Below are positions 51,157 to 62,606 of a DNA stretch of 64,000 bases, in pieces. A program made the position numbers and the translations under genes. The DNA comes from Tupaia tana (Eukaryota > Chordata > Mammalia > Scandentia > Tupaiidae), in the NCBI GenBank assembly GCA_026018925.1, contig JAKSZU010000002.1, forward strand, positions 94,374,975-94,438,974. The letters are read 5' to 3'. The notes beneath the pieces were generated by a model. That model saw only the letters and a list, made by a program, of their open reading frames with translations. It had not been told where the DNA came from and ran no database searches. Every line of letters begins with the position of its first letter. Position 1 is the stretch's first letter.

Positions 51157-51435
51157 AAATGTTAATAAATAGTAAAAATAAATGTTAAAAAGATCTAAAA
51201 GTATACAATTGCTCTCATTTCTCCTCTTAGTTTCTTTAAAAGACATAAGTCATATAAAGTTATAATGATAACAATATATTATTAGGTTGACAACATATAT
51301 AGACAGAATACACATAAAAATATTATCATAGAAAGGGGGAAGAGGGAATAGAGAAAAACAGAATTAAAATTTCTCTCATTGGACTTAAGGTGGTATAAAT
51401 GTTAAGTAAATATTAGTAAGTTAAGATGTATATTC

Positions 51436-51690
51436 AGGGACCAACAGATGGCGTAATAGCTACATTGTTGGATTCTCACGTAGTAAAGCCATGATTTGCG
51501 TCCTAGATCCAGCAGCTTAAAACTCGTGCTGGGTGCATGTGCGTGCATGCCCAAAATCCCAAGAGAAGAATGGAGGAGAAGGGATTGCAGTGTGACCATC
51601 CCCTTGGCGGGTTAATATCTCGCTTTCTGTCTCTCTGTCTCTCTGTCTCTCCGGCAAGTGCACATGGTCTATAGCAAAAATCTCTTTAAA
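51436..51690 (+). mobile_element. tRNA-derived SINE (long type)
   Basis: Head agggaccaacagatggcgta; flanks aagatgtatatt on both sides. Confidence 0.9.
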
Positions 51691-51916
51691 AAAAAGATGT
51701 ATATTGAAAATCCTAAAGCTATTAAAAAAAAGTGACTTGAAAAAAGCAGAAAAGTTTACCAAGAAAACTAAAATATGACTAGAAAATACTCAATGCAAAA
51801 GAGAGCAGAAATGGAGTAATAAAGGAGAAAAAAAATTTTAAAAGAAGAGAAATAAAAATGTTAATAATAACATTCAATATAAGTGGATGAAACAATCTAA
51901 TCAAAAGGCAGAGATT

Positions 51917-52102
51917 GGGACCAGCATTTAGCGTAATGGCTATGTTGCTGGACTCCCATGTAGTCTGACACCGGGCACTTATGGATGCATGCCCAAAATC
52001 CTGACAGAATGGAGAAAGGATTGTGGCATGCCATCCCCCTCGGGGGTGATTTTTTGCTTTCTGTCTCTCCCGTGAATGCTGGCACCCTATAGCAAAAATC
52101 TC

Positions 52103-52160
<58 letters not shown>
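51917..52160 (+). mobile_element. SINE with deleted mid head and a long A tail
   Basis: Head gggaccagcatttagcgtaa; box B region missing (jumps to tagtctgacaccgggc); about 50 A at 52109-52160. Confidence 0.87.
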
Positions 52161-52161
<1 letters not shown>

Positions 52162-52171
52162 AACAACAACA

Positions 52172-52425
52172 ACAGGGCCAGCCAGCCAGCCCTACAGCCA
52201 AGAGGTTAAGGCAACCAGATCCCACATGGCCAACTATGGTTTAAATTTTTGCCCTGGTGGCTTGAAAAACACACCCATGACGTGCCACCAATCTCAACTA
52301 GATGGAGAGATTGTGGCATAACCACTTCCTTCTGTGGAGTGTGTTGTCCCCGCCCCCACCCGTCTTTCTGTCTCTCTCTAGTGAGCATATACTGCCTCTG
52401 GTCTTAAATAAATAAATACAATAAC
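52172..52425 (+). mobile_element. Variant tRNA-derived SINE
   Basis: gggccagccagccagcccta, gaggttaaggcaaccagatc, ctggtggcttgaaaaacaca; distinct head, tail aataaataaata. Confidence 0.75.
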
Positions 52426-52890
52426 AATAAGATAAAATTAAAGGTATAGAAAAAGAATGGTTAGACTAAAACCAAACTAATTATGCTGTGACTAAAATCT
52501 TTTGTACTAATGGCAGCAATGATAGGAAATCTATCTGCTGCTAAAATCCTTCGGATGGCAGGCATCAGATATTTAAAGTCAGGTGGCAGGTGACAGAAAG
52601 TATGGTTATAAATCGCGATGCATGACTATATTCTGTAAGCTCACAACCCCAAAGAAAATAACATGCACCATGAAAAAATCAAACAACAACAACAAAAACA
52701 GCTTTTTTAAAGTATGGGATTAATTTTCTGTTATTTTCGTATCTATGGTTAGAGGTAAAACTGAAGTCGCTATTACTCTTTGTGTGTTTAAAAATATTTT
52801 TTTAAATTGGTCATAAACATCTCTTACTTTGCTGTACCCCAGGAATAATTATTCCACTAGACAGCTAATACAAAGGAGGTATTTAAAAAT

Positions 52891-53172
52891 GGGACCAGAG
52901 TTGGTGCAATGGCTATATCACTGGACTCCTATGTAGTCGACTACGATTCGAGTCCTGGACCCAGTAGCTCAAACTCAAGCCGGGTGCGTGTGCATGCGTG
53001 TCCAAGATCCCAAGAGGAGAACGGAGCAGAAGGGATTACGGCATGGCCATCCCTCTCTCTATGGGGGGGGGGGGGGGGTGATTTCTCGCTTTCTGTCTCT
53101 GTGTCTCTCTGTCTCTCTCTGTCTTTCTGGCGAGTGCATGTGCCCTATAGCAAAAACCTCTCAAAAAATTAT
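52891..53172 (+). mobile_element. tRNA-derived SINE (long type)
   Basis: Head gggaccagagttggtgcaat, intact box B-like gattcgagtcc, poly-G run 53063-53078. Confidence 0.9.
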
Positions 53173-53220
53173 TTTAAAAAAAGTTTATGAGAAATGTACA
53201 TTATGCAAAAACTAGGTAGC

Positions 53221-53292
53221 AAATTTTTTTGCACCTAAATAATCTTGAATGCTAATTCCATTTTTCCATAAACTTTTGTAAGTCCCCTCATA
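53221..53292 (+). repeat. Mariner-type element remnant (3' end)
   Basis: tttttttgcacctaaataat, ttccatttttccataaac, ttttgtaagtcccctcata parallel the copy at 548-628. Confidence 0.55.
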
Positions 53293-53559
53293 GATTCCAA
53301 GGTATGATAAATTGTACAGAGATCCTGTCTGATTGGCTTATATCAATTAATAAATATTTAAATAATTTAATATAGGAAAATACAGAATCCCCAGAGAAGA
53401 AACTAAATTTCTATACTTTGAATATGCTAGCATTTTAAGGAAAACACATTCTTGAGAAACTGCTAACTTAGAAACACTTTGATGTAAAAATACAAATTCA
53501 TATAATGTAAATCTTTGGAGGAATCATACTAGGTTGATAACTCTGGCTTAAAAATAGCT

Positions 53560-53712
53560 TTGTGGAAGCCATAATGAGATACCACTTTACATTTACATGC
53601 AACATGATGGCTATTAATCAAAAAGATAGACAATAGGGGCTGGCAGGTGACTTGATGGATAAGGGTGCTAGACTCTCACATGGCCGACTGCGGTTCAAGT
53701 GCCGGACCTGGC

Positions 53713-53774
<62 letters not shown>

Positions 53775-53985
53775 GGTCAAATTGAAATTAATGAAAGAAT
53801 AAATAAAAAGAAAAAAAAAGATAGACAATAACAAGTATTGACAAAACTGTGGAAAATTTGGAACCTTCATTCACTGCTGTGCATCTAAATGGTAAAAGGT
53901 TGGCAGGTCCTCCAGATATCAAACAGTTCTTATATGACCCCAAAATGCTGCTCCTAGGTGTATAAACAAGATATTTGACCATTTA
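53560..53985 (+). mobile_element. L1 ORF2 3' fragment interrupted by a SINE
   Basis: ccataatgagataccacttt, tggctattaatcaaaaagat, SINE, then acaataacaagtattgac, tggaaccttcattcactgc and cctaggtgtataaac match the ORF2 end of old L1s, plus strand. Confidence 0.75.
53636..53814 (+). mobile_element. Short-type SINE inside an L1 fragment
   Basis: Perfect flanks aaaaagatagacaata (53620 and 53815); (CT)n about 53717-53765. Confidence 0.95.
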
Positions 53986-54482
53986 TGTCCACAAAAACTC
54001 AGGAAGTTTGCCCAGTTCGGTCTTTAGCTTTGTTAAAACTGTTCCCACTACAGTCCTTTTCTTATACTAGAAAAGGCTAGTATTCTACTCCCTTATGTAG
54101 TTCCATAAATCCTTATTTAATAATGATGCATGGCAGGACTAATTATAATTAATTTGTGAAATTATAATCTTCTGAAACATATTTTATAACTATACAAGAA
54201 TGCATGTAAACAAAAGGAATGGGTTTTAAACTGGTGTACCAGAGTGAAGTAAAAAATGTCACCGAATACTCAATATTTAGCCACCATTCCCCCACACGAA
54301 TAAAAATACTAGCAGGACTACTATCGAATGTACACAACTTCATCTAACGTTCAATGCTGAAGAAGAAGATGTCTATCTCTGTGATTTTAAAGTCACATCA
54401 TGCATGCACTGTCAAAAACCATATTGTACCCCCACACACACCACACACACACAAACTTTAAAAAACAAATGATTGATTTGAG

Positions 54483-54650
54483 GGGTCGGCAGGCGGTGTA
54501 GTGGTTAAAGCGTTGGACTCCCAAGTGGCCATCTGTGCTTTGAGTCCTTGATCTGGTGACTTGTTTTCTCACTTTCCCTTTCTCTCTCTCTCTGTCTTTC
54601 TTGAGTCAAATGAAAAGTAATAATAATAGTAAAATAATTCTTTAAAAAAT
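54483..54650 (+). mobile_element. Short-type tRNA-derived SINE
   Basis: Head ggggtcggcaggcggtgtag; flanks atttgagg on both sides. Confidence 0.88.
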
Positions 54651-55090
54651 TATTTGAGGCAGAGATAATAAAAGCAAGACTAACCAGGACTTTAAACTTC
54701 CTAATGATTATTGAATATTAGCAAACATTTTCAGAAAAATAATACAAATGTAAGAGATTAATATTCCCTAAAAAATAGTGTAGCAAATTAGGAAAATAGA
54801 TTTGTCATGAAAAGACCACAGCTTTCTGAATTATTTTCCATAAAAAGTTTTGCAGCTTGTTTTATTTCTCTCTAGAATAAACACAACAAAACCAGTCAAG
54901 ACACTTTGAGAAATCTAATCGAATTGCCTGCGGAAAGTTCTCTTTTTAATACAACCTAACATTTACTTATTGTCATATTTATCCATATTTATAAATCTTT
55001 CTCTATAGGTTATCTTATATTTTTAGTAAGAACTTCTATAGGAACTTCTGTCAGAGAAATCTATTAAACCAATTAGAAGAACAAAATATG

Positions 55091-55260
55091 GGGGCTGGTA
55101 GGTGGTACGGTGGTTGACGAGCTGGATTCCCACATGGTCAGCCAGGGTTCGAGTTCTGGACCTGGCAGCTTGCTTTCTCACTTTGCCTTTCTGTCTCTCT
55201 CTCTAATAAAATAAGAAGATAATAATAAAAAATAAAATAATTCTTTAAAAAAGAGAGAAA
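55091..55260 (+). mobile_element. Short-type tRNA-derived SINE
   Basis: Perfect flanks aacaaaatatg (55080 and 55261); head gggggctggtaggtggtacg. Confidence 0.92.
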
Positions 55261-56887
55261 AACAAAATATGAAAGTGTGTCCAGGCAAATCTTTATACAT
55301 TTCTTGAAAAATTGAAGGTTCTAAATTATGATCATAAGTTCTGTCCTGCCACAGACTAAATGTGGGTAATTGTGAGATTTTTCATAATAAGAACAAGTAT
55401 TTAATACAATCATGTAAATCATGTTTTAAATGATTAAGATTCTGCTGACTTGCTTGTCTATAATCCTAGTGAGAGAAAAAAACCCAAACCATTACTTTGG
55501 TATTTAAGAGCAATCTTTGAGGAGAAGCTTCATATGCTATTTTCAAGAAGGAAATCAAGAGGAAAAAAAAAAAGAAGTAAAATATATAAGAAACACACCA
55601 AAAACAGGAAGAAACAAAACAAAACAAAGCAAAGTTTTATCCATCCCCTGTCTAACCAATGAGTAGGAGTTTTGTTTTTATACTATCATTGTTAACATTA
55701 TAGACAATATTCCTGCTATTTTTCTTCCCTCTATTATTAGAAATAAGGTAAATAAAACTGTACTAGCTTTTTTTAAAAAAAAAATCAGTCACCCCATAGA
55801 TAATACTTTATGATAAGGCCAATCTTAAATTAGTTAGCACTGTCCCAACTCACCCAATCCTAACCTTTTAAAAGATTTTTCCTACAAAAATACATTTATT
55901 TCATTAACATTTCATTTAGTATGATTTCCAAAAAGCAAACATCAACAAAAAATTATGAAAAATCAGTTTAAAAAGTTGTGACTCTGTAAACATTGTGTCT
56001 CATTAATTATTGTTTTGCTATAAAAAGTATTTTTACATGTGCTGTTTAAAAGGTATATATATAAGGTTTTCATATTTTGAAAGAATAAGAAAATGTTAGA
56101 GTTCTAGCATTTATTATAAAATATTCTTAACTTACAAACTTGACACTTTATTATGAAAACATAGATGAACTAGGACTGTAAGTTCGTTTTTAGTTGTTAT
56201 ATTCATAAAACTATTTTCACCACCAAAACCAACAACAACAACAACAGCAAAACTAATGAAAATGTACAGGAAATTCTGAAGAAATTTAATTTGAAGGATT
56301 CAATTCAGCGGGCTTAGGACCAGCAAAGTGTTAAAGTTATCTAGGGAGCTATCTAAATTCAATCCTCTGCTGCCAAATAGCAAGTAAAACAGATAAAAGT
56401 AATTTAAACCGACTATGGGGAATTTGACAGTATTCCTATATATTTAGGCTTAGAAAAGGCTTTCAATGAAGTAAAAAAAAAAAAAAAAAATCCTAATTTT
56501 ACCAAGGACAGTATGCATTTGTACAAAATAATTTCCAGTGATAAACTATCACATATGTCCATTGGAAATTTATTTGTTAGGACATTTCTTTATGAGCAAG
56601 TACACAATTGTCCAAATTCTTATATGATTGAAACTAAGAGTGAAATCTTAAAATAAAATATTGCTGGGCTGAAAAAAAAAAAGATAACATTTTTAGTTGG
56701 ACTTAATAAAGGAAATATTTATATACTAGCCATCATTAGGTATTCATATTAGATACTCTAGTATAGAAATCACATGTCTTCCACTAGTTTACAAACCAAG
56801 TAGAATTCATTATTATATTTATCAAGATGAAAATTTCTTTTAGAAAAGTTTTATTCACCTTTATCTCACTTCATTTTGCATGCACAC

Positions 56888-56888
56888 C

Positions 56889-56925
<37 letters not shown>
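56888..56925. repeat. (CA)n microsatellite
   Basis: Nearly uninterrupted CA repeat of about 18 units in AT-rich intron. Confidence 0.95.
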
Positions 56926-56926
<1 letters not shown>

Positions 56927-57223
56927 TTATAATTTGTCTATAAAAACTAAGAATTCAAAGGAATAAGGAAAGTACTAGAAATCAAGTTTTTTTCTTTAAT
57001 ACTCAGTTATTCTCTTTAGTATAAATAAGACAAAAATATAGTTTCAATTTCCTGGGACCAAAAGGTAATTGAATGAGCTACTTTAATAGGTTAAAAAAAG
57101 TCTTAAAATTTTTTGATCATGTATTGAAAAATTTATGTGGCAGTCTTTTGCATTCTAATCAAAGTGTAGAAAATAACTGAGAGTGACTGCATTTTTTACA
57201 GGCCTTCTGACCCTACTTTCGGT

Positions 57224-57259
57224 CTGAAACACAAAATTCACCTGAAACACAAAATTCAC
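57224..57259. repeat. 18-bp tandem duplication
   Basis: ctgaaacacaaaattcac is repeated exactly at 57224 and 57242. Confidence 0.95.
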
Positions 57260-57944
57260 CTGATTCTCATTACACAGTCAGCAATTATCATAAGCAGAAG
57301 TGTTGTCAAAGGTCAGCCCTACAGAGGTAGCTGAAATCTTACCACCAATCTACATGACGCCAGCATTATTATTTACTTACGCTTTTGTTCTTTAAAGAAA
57401 TTTAAAATTATCTACATTTTAAATGTAGATTGATCAAAAGAAGTATTGATGAAGCCACAGGTGGAATATTCTAGTCATATATTTTTCTAAAACAGTACAT
57501 GGTACATTAAAATAATATTCCCTAAAATGAGCCCACATACCACCATGGTAGAAGAAAATATTTAGTGGAAAAAACCTACCTTTCATAATTTTTCAACCTG
57601 ATTTTTTTTTCATAGAAAATATCAATGTGCATATAGCATCAAGTTTAAAAACACAAATTAATGTTCAGTTTAATGTCACATTTGCTACTTAGGCACTGCA
57701 TTACATTATTTAAGCTTTAAAAATTTTGAACAAAGGCAGGAGGGTTGAAATATTGAACCTAAAATATTCATTGCTTCAGTCTTCTACTAGGATATTGATG
57801 AGCTATGAGAAATTTACACCAAATCAAGGTGTACAGTGTGTATACAAACGAGAGGCTGTGAAGGTTCCACTTGGATCCTATCTTCCCAAGTACAAACAGC
57901 CTCTGTGGTTTCTGCAGTTGATAAGAGTTGAAATTCATCTTTGG

Positions 57945-58189
57945 TAATAGAGGATGGTGTAATGGTCTCACATAGTCGACCATGGTTTGCGTTCCAGAGC
58001 CAGCAGCTTAAAACTCAGGCCAGGTGTGTGTGCCTGAGTGTGCAAAATCTGAAGAGGAGAATGGAGGAGAAGGGAGTGCAGTACGGCCATCACCCCTGGG
58101 GGGGTGATCTCTCGCTTAATGTCTCAGATCTCTCTCTCTCTGTTTCTCCAGCAAGCAAAAATCTCTCGAAATAAATAAATAAATAAATA
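57945..58189 (+). mobile_element. tRNA-derived SINE with shortened head
   Basis: taatagaggatggtgtaatg, tctcacatagtcgaccatgg; tail aaataaataaataaata. Confidence 0.85.
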
Positions 58190-58387
58190 GTGACCTTTCA
58201 CTCCCCAAAGGAGTGATTTCTGGAAAGAGGGAGAAGAGAAGAACAAAATGTGTTTCAATATAACAACTCTGCTACTTGTGTTCACAGAAAAATAATTCCA
58301 TTTCAATCTCCACATTTGAATTGATCCATTCTCTCTATTGTTACCACATCCCATTCTTTCTGCAATAAAGTTTCAAATCAACCACCT

Positions 58388-58450
58388 ATTATATATATGT
58401 GTGTGTATATATATACATACATATATATATATATGTATATATATATACCA
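58388..58450. repeat. (AT)n/(TATG) repeat
   Basis: Alternating TA with TGTG and CATACA interruptions; self-complementary. Confidence 0.85.
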
Positions 58451-58814
58451 CCATGTATACATCTACTGAGTGTTGAGAAAGGTAAAACGCATTAGAGTTT
58501 ATTATTCCTGAAGACAGGTTGAATAATTGTCAAAACCTGAAGAACTAAGAAGACAAATTAGCTCATAACTACCTAGAGTATGTTAAGATCTCACTGTCAT
58601 CATAAACTCAAACGAGCCATGTTTTACTTATTAATAAAAAAGTTCGCAATGCCCCTGCATGTTCATCTTATTTTTTTTCCATGAGAACCAGGAATGCGCT
58701 CTTCTCAGCATATAATTTCTTTGTTAAGCATAGTGATTAAAACCACTAGGTACAACATTTACTTAATTAAGTTCACAACATAATAAATGATAGAAAAGAA
58801 AGCATGTATCTAAC

Positions 58815-58826
58815 CACTTTGTCCTC
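58815..58826 (-). CDS. RIMS1: RIMS1 12-nt microexon coding Glu-Asp-Lys-Val
   Basis: The flanking exons end ...RSNN (phase 0) and start VMWVC (phase 0), but RIM proteins have EDKV between them, so a 12-nt phase-0 exon is expected. Minus-strand 58826-58815 reads GAGGACAAAGTG. It is preceded by CCCAAAG (acceptor AG at 58828-58827) and followed by GTTAG (a weak donor, GT at 58814-58813). The upstream 45 nt are almost all pyrimidine and contain two TGC triplets (TTCTGCTTCC and GATGCTTTCC). That fits the known layout of neuronal microexons controlled by SRRM4 (UGC motif near the 3' splice site) and PTBP1. The four residues lengthen the loop between zinc-finger cysteines. Skipping would keep the frame. 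A 9-nt version using donor GTGGTT would drop the Val and is less likely. Confidence 0.9.
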
Positions 58827-59408
58827 CTTTGGGAAAGCATCCAAGGAAGCAGAAAGAGAAGGAAAAGAAGAGAAAAACAAACATGAGTGATACAGTAACA
58901 ATCCAACTTTAAGAAAACAAGTCTTTATCTCTTCAAAGGCTTAAAACATAGATATTTTGAAAAATAAATTATTTCTCTTCCCCAAAACGAGTCATAGTTA
59001 AATCCTTCACTGAAAACATTTACTTATGGGTCATGCTATATATTAGGCGCAAGAGTTGACGATAATATTCGAAATTGTTAGAACTTGAATTAGTAATCTA
59101 CATTTAAAATATTCCTCAGAAAGGTTAATTCACCAGCACATGCAGTCTACTATAGAAAATAAATATTTTATTTAAATGCATAAAATTATATGACTAATTT
59201 TATAAAATTGCAGTTAAAATATTTGTGACTATATTTTAGAAAAAAACTAACAGTGTGAAATATAATAAAGAAAAATGGCAAAAGAAATATGTTCATTATT
59301 TTAGTTATAAAATATTGTACCCTATTTCTTTGTGATATACATTTCATCCTTCATGACATATGGAAAAAACCTTACTTATTATTTTCTAACATTCCCGTGA
59401 AATATTTT

Positions 59409-59592
59409 TTTTTAAGTTTTTTTTTTAATTTTTTTTTAAATTCATTCATTCATTTATTTTAATTTGACCAGAGCGAGACAGAGAGAGAGGGAGAGAAAGT
59501 GGGAAAGCAAGCCACCAGGTCCAGGACTCGAACCGTGGTTGGCCATGTGGGAGTGTCCAGCACCTTAACCACCACGCCACATGCTGGTCCCC
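59409..59592 (-). mobile_element. Short-type tRNA-derived SINE
   Basis: Perfect flanks tcccgtgaaatatttt (59393 and 59593); head ending catgctggtcccc. Confidence 0.93.
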
Positions 59593-60137
59593 TCCCGTGA
59601 AATATTTTGAGTCATAGTTTCTTTTATGTTTTTTCCTTTCAATGTTTTTTTCCCCAAGATGAGATGGCTTTAGTAGAGAAACATGGATTACAAGCTGAAA
59701 CAACTACTAACTCAATCTTCTTTAAACACACTCTTCTTTCTAAAACCTGAGTTTGACCCTAATGATTTTAATGCATGAATAGTTAACTACATTGCTATGG
59801 GCTTGCCTCAAACATTTAAGGGGGGTTAACGCACTCACCCAAGAGCTATGAGTGCTCAGTTAGCTTTAACACTCAGCTGCCCGGCACCTCACTGTTCACT
59901 GCCGGCATCTTTTCATATTTCAGTACCTTTACTACATGGGTTATTCATATTAAGCATCCCACCTCCAGGTTTCACCTATGGGAATTCATTTCAAAATAGT
60001 ATATATAAAAACATGAAAGAAGAGGAAATTAACAAATAGATCATCATATCACTTTTGGTAAGAAAAAAATAAAACTTATGTAGACCTAAGAATGGAACTT
60101 AAAAAAATGAAGCATGCATATTATTAAAACCCAGACT

Positions 60138-60314
60138 GGGCCAGCGGGTAGCATGGTGGTTAAGGGTGCTGAACTCCCACATGGTCAACTGCAGTTAGAG
60201 TCCCGGACCTGGAGGCTTGCTTTTTCACTCCCCCACCTCACTCTGTCTTTCTCCGGTCAAATTAAAATAAATAAATGAATAAACTTAAATAAAATAATTA
60301 TTTTTTAAAAAAGC
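60138..60314 (+). mobile_element. Short-type tRNA-derived SINE
   Basis: Perfect flanks aacccagact (60128 and 60315); head gggccagcgggtagcatggt. Confidence 0.92.
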
Positions 60315-60334
60315 AACCCAGACTTTGGTCATTT

Positions 60335-60460
60335 TCACTTAATCTCAAAATAACCATACAAAGCTAATTTTTACTATAATTTTTCACAGATGAAGAAACT
60401 TTTTTCAGAAAAGTTATCTTCTCAAAGCTACACAGATTATAGTCCTATCTTAAAGTATAA
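60335..60460 (-). repeat. MIR core fragment
   Basis: cacagatgaagaaacttttt and caaagctacacagattatag resemble the antisense MIR core; short and decayed. Confidence 0.5.
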
Positions 60461-60579
60461 GCTATATCTATTATACTTAGTGTCTTAATTCCATTGGAAG
60501 AGATTTTAGAATACCCTACTTAATACACAGATTGTCAAAAAATCGAAAGTTAATTGAAAGGCTTATATTAATAAATTAC

Positions 60580-60750
60580 TTAATTCAGACAGGGTCTCAC
60601 CTGTTGCAATCCTCCTGCTTCCGCCTCCCTAACAGGTGGAAATACAGGTGCCTGGATGTTCAGAGTGCGCTAGGAATCGACCTGGGCCTCCCAGGTAGTC
60701 TCAGCCTCAGTAGTAGCATCTACCAACAGGTGTGCCACTGTAGCTGAAGT
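60580..60750 (+). repeat. Possible 7SL-like (Alu/B1-type) SINE fragment
   Basis: Antisense-Alu-like words in order: agacagggtctcacctgttg, caatcctcctgcttccgcc, tccctaacaggtggaaatac, aggtg, and again cctcccaggtagtctcagc and aacaggtgtgccactgtag. The similarity is patchy; could be coincidence. Confidence 0.35.
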
Positions 60751-60819
60751 GGTTCACTTTCATTCTGACTGAGATTTCCAAAATTGGGAAAATATCAGGG
60801 AAGTTTAAAGCTTTAAGGT

Positions 60820-61003
60820 TTTTTTTTTTTTTTTAATTTGTTGAACTTTGTTTGTTTGTTTATTTAAATTTGCCCAGTGAGGGACAGAGTGAGAGAGAGA
60901 GAGTGAGGGAAAGTGAGAAAGGAAGCCACGAGGTCTGGGACTTGAACTGCTGTCAGCCACGTGAGAGTCCAGCACCCTTAACCAGCATGCCATCTGCCAG
61001 CTC
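60820..61003 (-). mobile_element. Short-type tRNA-derived SINE
   Basis: Poly-T 60820-60833, tttgcccagtgagggacaga, head ending catctgccagctc. Confidence 0.87.
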
Positions 61004-61085
61004 GACGTTATCTTAATATATACATTTGAATTATATTAAACTCTATCCATTATTAGGTAACACAAATTGTTTAAAGAAATACTGA

Positions 61086-61337
61086 AAGCCAGCCAATGTC
61101 ATGGTGGTTATGGCAGCTGGGTCCTGAACGTCCCACTGCACAGTCCCGAGCCTGGTGACCTGAAAATTGCACAAGGCCATGTGCGTGCATGCCCAAAATC
61201 ACAAGAGGAAAACAGATGACAAGAGACTAAAGTGTGACCATCTCCCCTTGAGGATGATTTCTCACTTTCCCTCTCTCTCTGTCTCCAGCAAGTGCACACA
61301 CCCTATTGCAAAATTTTAAAAACAAATAAATAAATAT
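61086..61337 (+). mobile_element. tRNA-derived SINE (long type)
   Basis: Head aagccagccaatgtcatggt, cacaagaggaaaacagatga; tail aaataaataaatata. Confidence 0.83.
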
Positions 61338-61638
61338 AAAGAATTCTGTAGGTATATGATAATCATAACTGTCCTGTATCATACTGCAGATCTGTGTCAA
61401 AGAAAACTCAGCTAGATTTTCTTTATAAATAATTCTGTACTGATAAAGGGACTGTAATAAAGTACAACATTAATAGGTATTCTGAACTAAATAGAATTTG
61501 TTTAGCATTTCACAAGTGAGAATATTGGTTCCTACTATATTAGTACAGAGAACTTCAAAAAAATTGTATATATTTAAAGCACTGCCGTGACAGAGGATTA
61601 GTTCTTCTTTAAGCCAAAGAATGAAATTGCATCAGGTG

Positions 61639-61825
61639 GGGGCTGGTAGGTGGCATGGTGGATAAGGCGCTGGACTCCCACATAGCTGACCATGGTTCAA
61701 GTCCTGGACCTGGAGGCTTACTTTCTCACTTTCCTTCTATTTCTTTCTCTCCCTCTTTCTCTCTCTGGTCAAACTAAATAATAATAATAATGATGATAAT
61801 AATAATAAATTAATAATTAAAAAGA
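61639..61825 (+). mobile_element. Short-type tRNA-derived SINE
   Basis: Perfect flanks gaaattgcatcaggtg (61623 and 61826); head ggggctggtaggtggcatgg; tail of AAT repeats. Confidence 0.95.
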
Positions 61826-61898
61826 GAAATTGCATCAGGTGAATTATATCTCATAGAGAAGATAACCAAAAGCTCAGATTTTAAAATTAACAAAAAAG

Positions 61899-62170
61899 TG
61901 GGACCAGCAGTTTGTGTAATGGCTGTGTCGCTGGACTCCCATGTAGTCAACCATGGTTCAAGTACTGGACTCGGTGGCTTAAACTCATGCAGGGAGCATG
62001 TGCAAGCATGCCCAAGATCCCAAGAGGAGGAGAATGGAGGAGAAGGGATTGTGGCAAGGCCACCCCCCCCCCCCCCCCGAGGGTGATTTCTCGCTTTCTG
62101 TCTCTCTGTCTCTCTCTGTCTTTCTGGTGAGCGTGCGTGCCCTATAGCAAAAACCTCTCCGAAAAAATAA
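61899..62170 (+). mobile_element. tRNA-derived SINE (long type)
   Basis: Head tgggaccagcagtttgtgta; C run 62063-62078; ends about 230 bases before the zinc-finger exon donor. Confidence 0.9.
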
Positions 62171-62392
62171 GATACTCCTATATTCCTATATGGAAAGTAT
62201 CCTTGTAAAAATTATTTTCATCACTATTTCACTACTACGAAACTTAAGAAAAACAGAAAAATTATAGGGAGGGGTATATTCGTGTATATCTTAGGACCGT
62301 GTCTGCTTTCTAATGTATACCAAGTTTTCATGCCTGAGATGTGCTGGTACTTACTGCATTCACAGAGCCTCTAAAGCCAATGGAATACTCAC

Positions 62393-62606
62393 GTTGTTGG
62401 ATCGCAGAGACACGCGGCCTCCACAGCGGGCACAGAACTTGGTGCGACAGTAGGAGCAGAGATGGCCACACCCATCGGCAAACTTCGTTTTGTGGCATAT
62501 TCCGCAAGTTGGAGCATCATCTTTGTGCTCACCCTGGTAACGCCGCGCTTCTTCCCCTATTTTTCTCACTTGTTCCTTATAGCTTTCAAACTGCTGATGC
62601 AATCTC
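62393..62606 (-). CDS. RIMS1: RIMS1 coding exon: Rab3-binding helix and first part of the FYVE-like zinc finger
   Basis: The minus strand reads CCCAG at 62611-62607, then 214 nt (one base completing a split codon plus 71 codons), then donor GTGAGT starting at 62392. The peptide runs from RLHQQFESYK to SLRSNN. Residues 1-30 are the charged helix that contacts Rab3. Cysteines at exon residues 34, 37, 46, 50, 53, 58 and 61 belong to the zinc finger, whose last pair (WVCNLC) is in the next large exon. In RIM proteins this domain binds GTP-Rab3 on synaptic vesicles and the Munc13 C2A domain, linking docking to priming at the active zone. The exon enters in phase 2 and ends in phase 0. RIMS2 is very similar here; the next exon settles RIMS1. 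Intact, no stops. Confidence 0.97.

Larger units (their letters stand above)
55261..57944. other. Unassigned intron sequence upstream of the 3' SINE cluster
   Basis: 2.7 kb without SINEs apart from simple repeats (CA at 56888, A runs at 56475) and the 18-bp duplication. The rest is AT-rich with no named feature. Confidence 0.6.
58827..62392 (-). other. RIMS1: RIMS1 intron between the zinc-finger exon and the microexon
   Basis: Donor GTGAGT at 62392, acceptor CCCAAAG at 58833-58827. The 3' end has a pyrimidine tract of roughly 45 nt (58829-58880 in plus coordinates, seen there as a purine run). It holds six SINEs. 58890-59390 and 61340-61635 show nothing I can name. Confidence 0.88.
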
